A stretch of 64,000 bases of DNA from Lewinellaceae bacterium (GTDB lineage Bacteria > Bacteroidota > Bacteroidia > Chitinophagales > Saprospiraceae): NCBI GenBank assembly GCA_020636405.1, contig JACJXW010000004.1, positions 2,592,001 through 2,656,000 of the forward strand, written 5' to 3'. A model generated the notes under the pieces. That model saw only the letters and a program-made list of their open reading frames with translations, made no database searches and was not told where the DNA came from. The translations under genes and the position numbers were made by a program. Positions within the stretch are counted from its first letter, which is position 1; each line of letters starts with the position of its first letter. This document shows positions 61,854 to 64,000 of the stretch, piece after piece.

Positions 61854-63185
61854 ATGAAGAAGTTTTTTATTTTTTCACTAATGGCCTGCCTGCTTTTTGC
61901 AGGAACGCTGGCCAGCGCGCAGGACAACAAGATCGAATTTGAGAAGTATGCGTTGGACAATGGACTGAAGGTGATCCTGCATCAGGACAAAAGCACGCCG
62001 ATTGTGGCCATTGCGGTGATGTACCACGTCGGGTCAAAAAATGAGGATCCCAGCCGCACCGGCTTTGCCCACTTTTTTGAACATCTCCTGTTCGAGGGCT
62101 CAGAAAATATCGGGAGGGGAGAGTTTACTCAATATATTCAGGATGCCGGTGGTACGCTGAATGCTTACACCTCCAATGACAATACCTGTTACTTTGAGAT
62201 CCTGCCGTCCAATCAGCTGGAGCTGGGCCTGTGGTTGGAGTCGGAGCGCATGCTCCATGCCAAGGTCGACCAAAAGGGAGTAGAAACCCAGCGGGAGGTC
62301 GTCAAGGAAGAAATGCGCATGCGATACGACAACCGCCCTTATGGCTCTTTCCAGAAGGAGATATCCAAGCGGCTGTACCAGAAATATCCTTACATGTGGA
62401 CGCCCATCGGCTCCATGGACCACCTCAATGCCGCTTCGGAAGAAGATTACGTCAAATTCTACCGGCAGTTCTACGTGCCGAATAATGCTGTGCTGGTCAT
62501 CGCCGGCGATTTTGAGCCCAAGCAGGCCAAAGAATGGGCCAGTAAGTACTTCAAGGATATTCCCAAGCGCAATGAGCCCATTTACCGGCCTGAGGTAAAA
62601 GAGCCGCCACTGGGTAAGCAGGTGCGAGACACCATTTTTGACCAGGTACAGCTGCCGGGAATATTCAAGGCCTATCGTACCCCGGCGATTGGAGAAAAGG
62701 ATTTTTATGCTGTAAAAATGCTGGCCCAGTTGCTTTCTGAGGGAGAGAGCTCCCGCCTGAAAAAGGCATTGGTGGACGAACAGCAACTGGCCATTCAGAC
62801 CGGCAATTTCGTGGTCGACCGGGAAGGGCCCAGCATGGCCCTGGCCTACGCCATCTGCAATGCTGGCCAGGATGCCGATGTGGTAGAGAAAGCTATGAAC
62901 GCAGAAATTGAAAAGGTGAAAACGGAAGGAGTGACGGAGGAAGAGTTGCAGAAACTGCGCAACCAGATCGAGAGCGAGTTCGTGAACCAGAATGCAACGG
63001 TCTTTGGCATAGCCAACAACCTGGCCACCTACGAAGTCCTGTACGGCGACGCCAACCTGATCAATGAGGAGATCGGCCACTACCTGAAGGTAACCCGCGA
63101 AGACATCCAGAATGCCGCCAAGAAGTATTTTGTGGAAGACAATAGCGTTATCCTCCATTATCTGCCCAAGCCGACGCAGCCGTAG
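61854..63185 (+). CDS. M16-family zinc peptidase, catalytic subunit
   Basis: 443 residues with a signal peptide (IFSLMACLLFAGTLASAQ). The inverted zinc motif is FAHFFEHLLFEGSENIGRG (HxxEH), with the third ligand about 76 residues on at EVVKEEMRMRYDNRP. NAYTSNDNTCYFEILPSNQL and the C-terminal half are typical of M16 (pitrilysin) peptidases. It should be exported and cleave peptides in the periplasm. The next gene encodes a partner without the zinc motif, as in two-subunit M16 pairs. Confidence 0.94.
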   Translation: MKKFFIFSLMACLLFAGTLASAQDNKIEFEKYALDNGLKVILHQDKSTPIVAIAVMYHVGSKNEDPSRTGFAHFFEHLLFEGSENIGRGEFTQYIQDAGGTLNAYTSNDNTCYFEILPSNQLELGLWLESERMLHAKVDQKGVETQREVVKEEMRMRYDNRPYGSFQKEISKRLYQKYPYMWTPIGSMDHLNAASEEDYVKFYRQFYVPNNAVLVIAGDFEPKQAKEWASKYFKDIPKRNEPIYRPEVKEPPLGKQVRDTIFDQVQLPGIFKAYRTPAIGEKDFYAVKMLAQLLSEGESSRLKKALVDEQQLAIQTGNFVVDREGPSMALAYAICNAGQDADVVEKAMNAEIEKVKTEGVTEEELQKLRNQIESEFVNQNATVFGIANNLATYEVLYGDANLINEEIGHYLKVTREDIQNAAKKYFVEDNSVILHYLPKPTQP

Positions 63186-63263
63186 GGGGGATTCTGGATT
63201 CGTTAATCGTTAATCGGGGAGGTTCGGAAGTAGATAATGTTATTCATTAAGACACCATCAATC

Positions 63264-64000
63264 ATGAAAAATACAAAACTGACCATAGCTTTATTGACCT
63301 TGTTTGCCGTTCAGGGGCTTCAGGCTCAGGAAGACGATTTCCGCAAGTCTGCGCCCAAGCCGGGGCCTGCTCCTGAGATCCAATTCGGGGAATACGAAGA
63401 GTTTACGCTCGACAACGGCTTGCAGGTGATCGTGGTGGAGAATCACAAATTACCCCGTGTTGCATTCAACCTGCTGGTAGATGTGCCGCCGGCCAAAGAG
63501 GAAGAATTTGCCGGCGCGGCTGAACTGGCCGGCGCGATGCTGAGCCGCGGGACTGAAAACCGGGGCAAGGCGGAGATCGATGCTGCTGTCGATTTCATTG
63601 GAGCGCAGTTCAGCACCAGCGAGGACGGTATGTTCGGCGCCTGCCTTTCCAAACACAAGGACAAACTGCTGGAAATCATGGAGGATGTGCTGCTGCACCC
63701 TGCCTTTCCGGAAGAAGAGTTTGAGAAGCTAAAAAAGCAGCGCCTTTCAGAATTGTCTTACCAAAAGGACGACGCCAATACGATTGCGGGCAACGTAGCT
63801 CAGATGCTGCGTTATGGAAGCCATCCCTACGGCGAGGTACCCACGGAGGAGACCATCAACGCCATTACCGTTGATCGTTGCAAGGCTTATTACGAAAATT
63901 ATTTCATGCCCAATACCTCCTACCTGGCGATCATCGGAGACATCAATCCGGAAGAAGCCAAAGAGGCTGCCAAGAAGTACTTTGGAAGCTGGGAGAAGGG
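63264..64000 (+). CDS. M16-family peptidase, non-catalytic partner (partial)
   Basis: At least 245 residues, open at the window edge. The signal peptide (LTIALLTLFAVQGLQAQ) is followed by EYEEFTLDNGLQVIVVENHK, LPRVAFNLLVDVPPAKEEEF, and AGAAELAGAMLSRGTENRGK. The HxxEH site is replaced by ELAGAMLSRGT, so this is the inactive subunit type. FEKLKKQRLSELSYQKDDAN and YYENYFMPNTSYLAIIGDIN match the family. It is 78 bases downstream of the catalytic gene in the same operon. Confidence 0.9.
   Translation, partial: MKNTKLTIALLTLFAVQGLQAQEDDFRKSAPKPGPAPEIQFGEYEEFTLDNGLQVIVVENHKLPRVAFNLLVDVPPAKEEEFAGAAELAGAMLSRGTENRGKAEIDAAVDFIGAQFSTSEDGMFGACLSKHKDKLLEIMEDVLLHPAFPEEEFEKLKKQRLSELSYQKDDANTIAGNVAQMLRYGSHPYGEVPTEETINAITVDRCKAYYENYFMPNTSYLAIIGDINPEEAKEAAKKYFGSWEK

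Overview
The window is a piece of a Bacteroidota chromosome, most likely from the class Saprospiria (inference). The signs are: type IX secretion (T9SS) C-terminal sorting domains, a LytS/LytTR two-component pair, a TonB-dependent receptor with a carboxypeptidase-like N-terminal domain, TAnnTTTG-type promoter motifs, signal peptides ending in A-Q, and exported WD40-caspase proteins. No rRNA, tRNA, prophage or CRISPR array was seen. Most gene calls are housekeeping or accessory; the unusual part is 16-48 kb.

0-16 kb: two exbD genes and a TonB-family gene split by an apparent one-base frameshift; folC; a three-gene stress-type membrane operon (YtxH, holin-like, small protein); an XRE regulator; a thioredoxin-fold protein without CxxC; an ECF-like sigma factor; an AI-2E-type permease; a PAS-sigma54 activator; an NhaD-type Na+/H+ antiporter; and a trehalose synthase-maltokinase fusion.

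16-48 kb: a secretome-rich island. It holds two tandem T9SS cargo proteins, two paralogous exported HExxH (M48-like)/TPR proteins, an exported caspase-TPR protein, three exported giant WD40-caspase proteins and the truncated start of a fourth. A satellite-like array of about 258-bp units (ten complete) lies between the metallopeptidase genes. A glycyl-radical enzyme closely resembling trans-4-hydroxyproline dehydratase (HypD), with a compact radical-SAM activase, sits between the WD40-caspase genes. Nearly all proteins of the island carry signal peptides, so the caspases probably act outside the cytoplasm, unlike most caspase-like defence proteins.

48-64 kb: a GNAT acetyltransferase, a secreted protein of unknown function, a TonB-dependent receptor divergent from a LytS/LytTR pair, and a Ca2+/Na+ antiporter. 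Then comes a graveyard: a truncated cas1, a cas4 whose nuclease core is deleted, and between them a GxxExxY gene bounded by 19-bp inverted repeats. A Uma2-type nuclease-fold gene, an SDR, a gamma-glutamylcyclotransferase-fold protein, an agmatinase-family gene with a photolyase fossil upstream, a YkuK-like RNase H-fold protein and a pair of M16 peptidases (catalytic and non-catalytic) complete the window; the last gene runs off the end.
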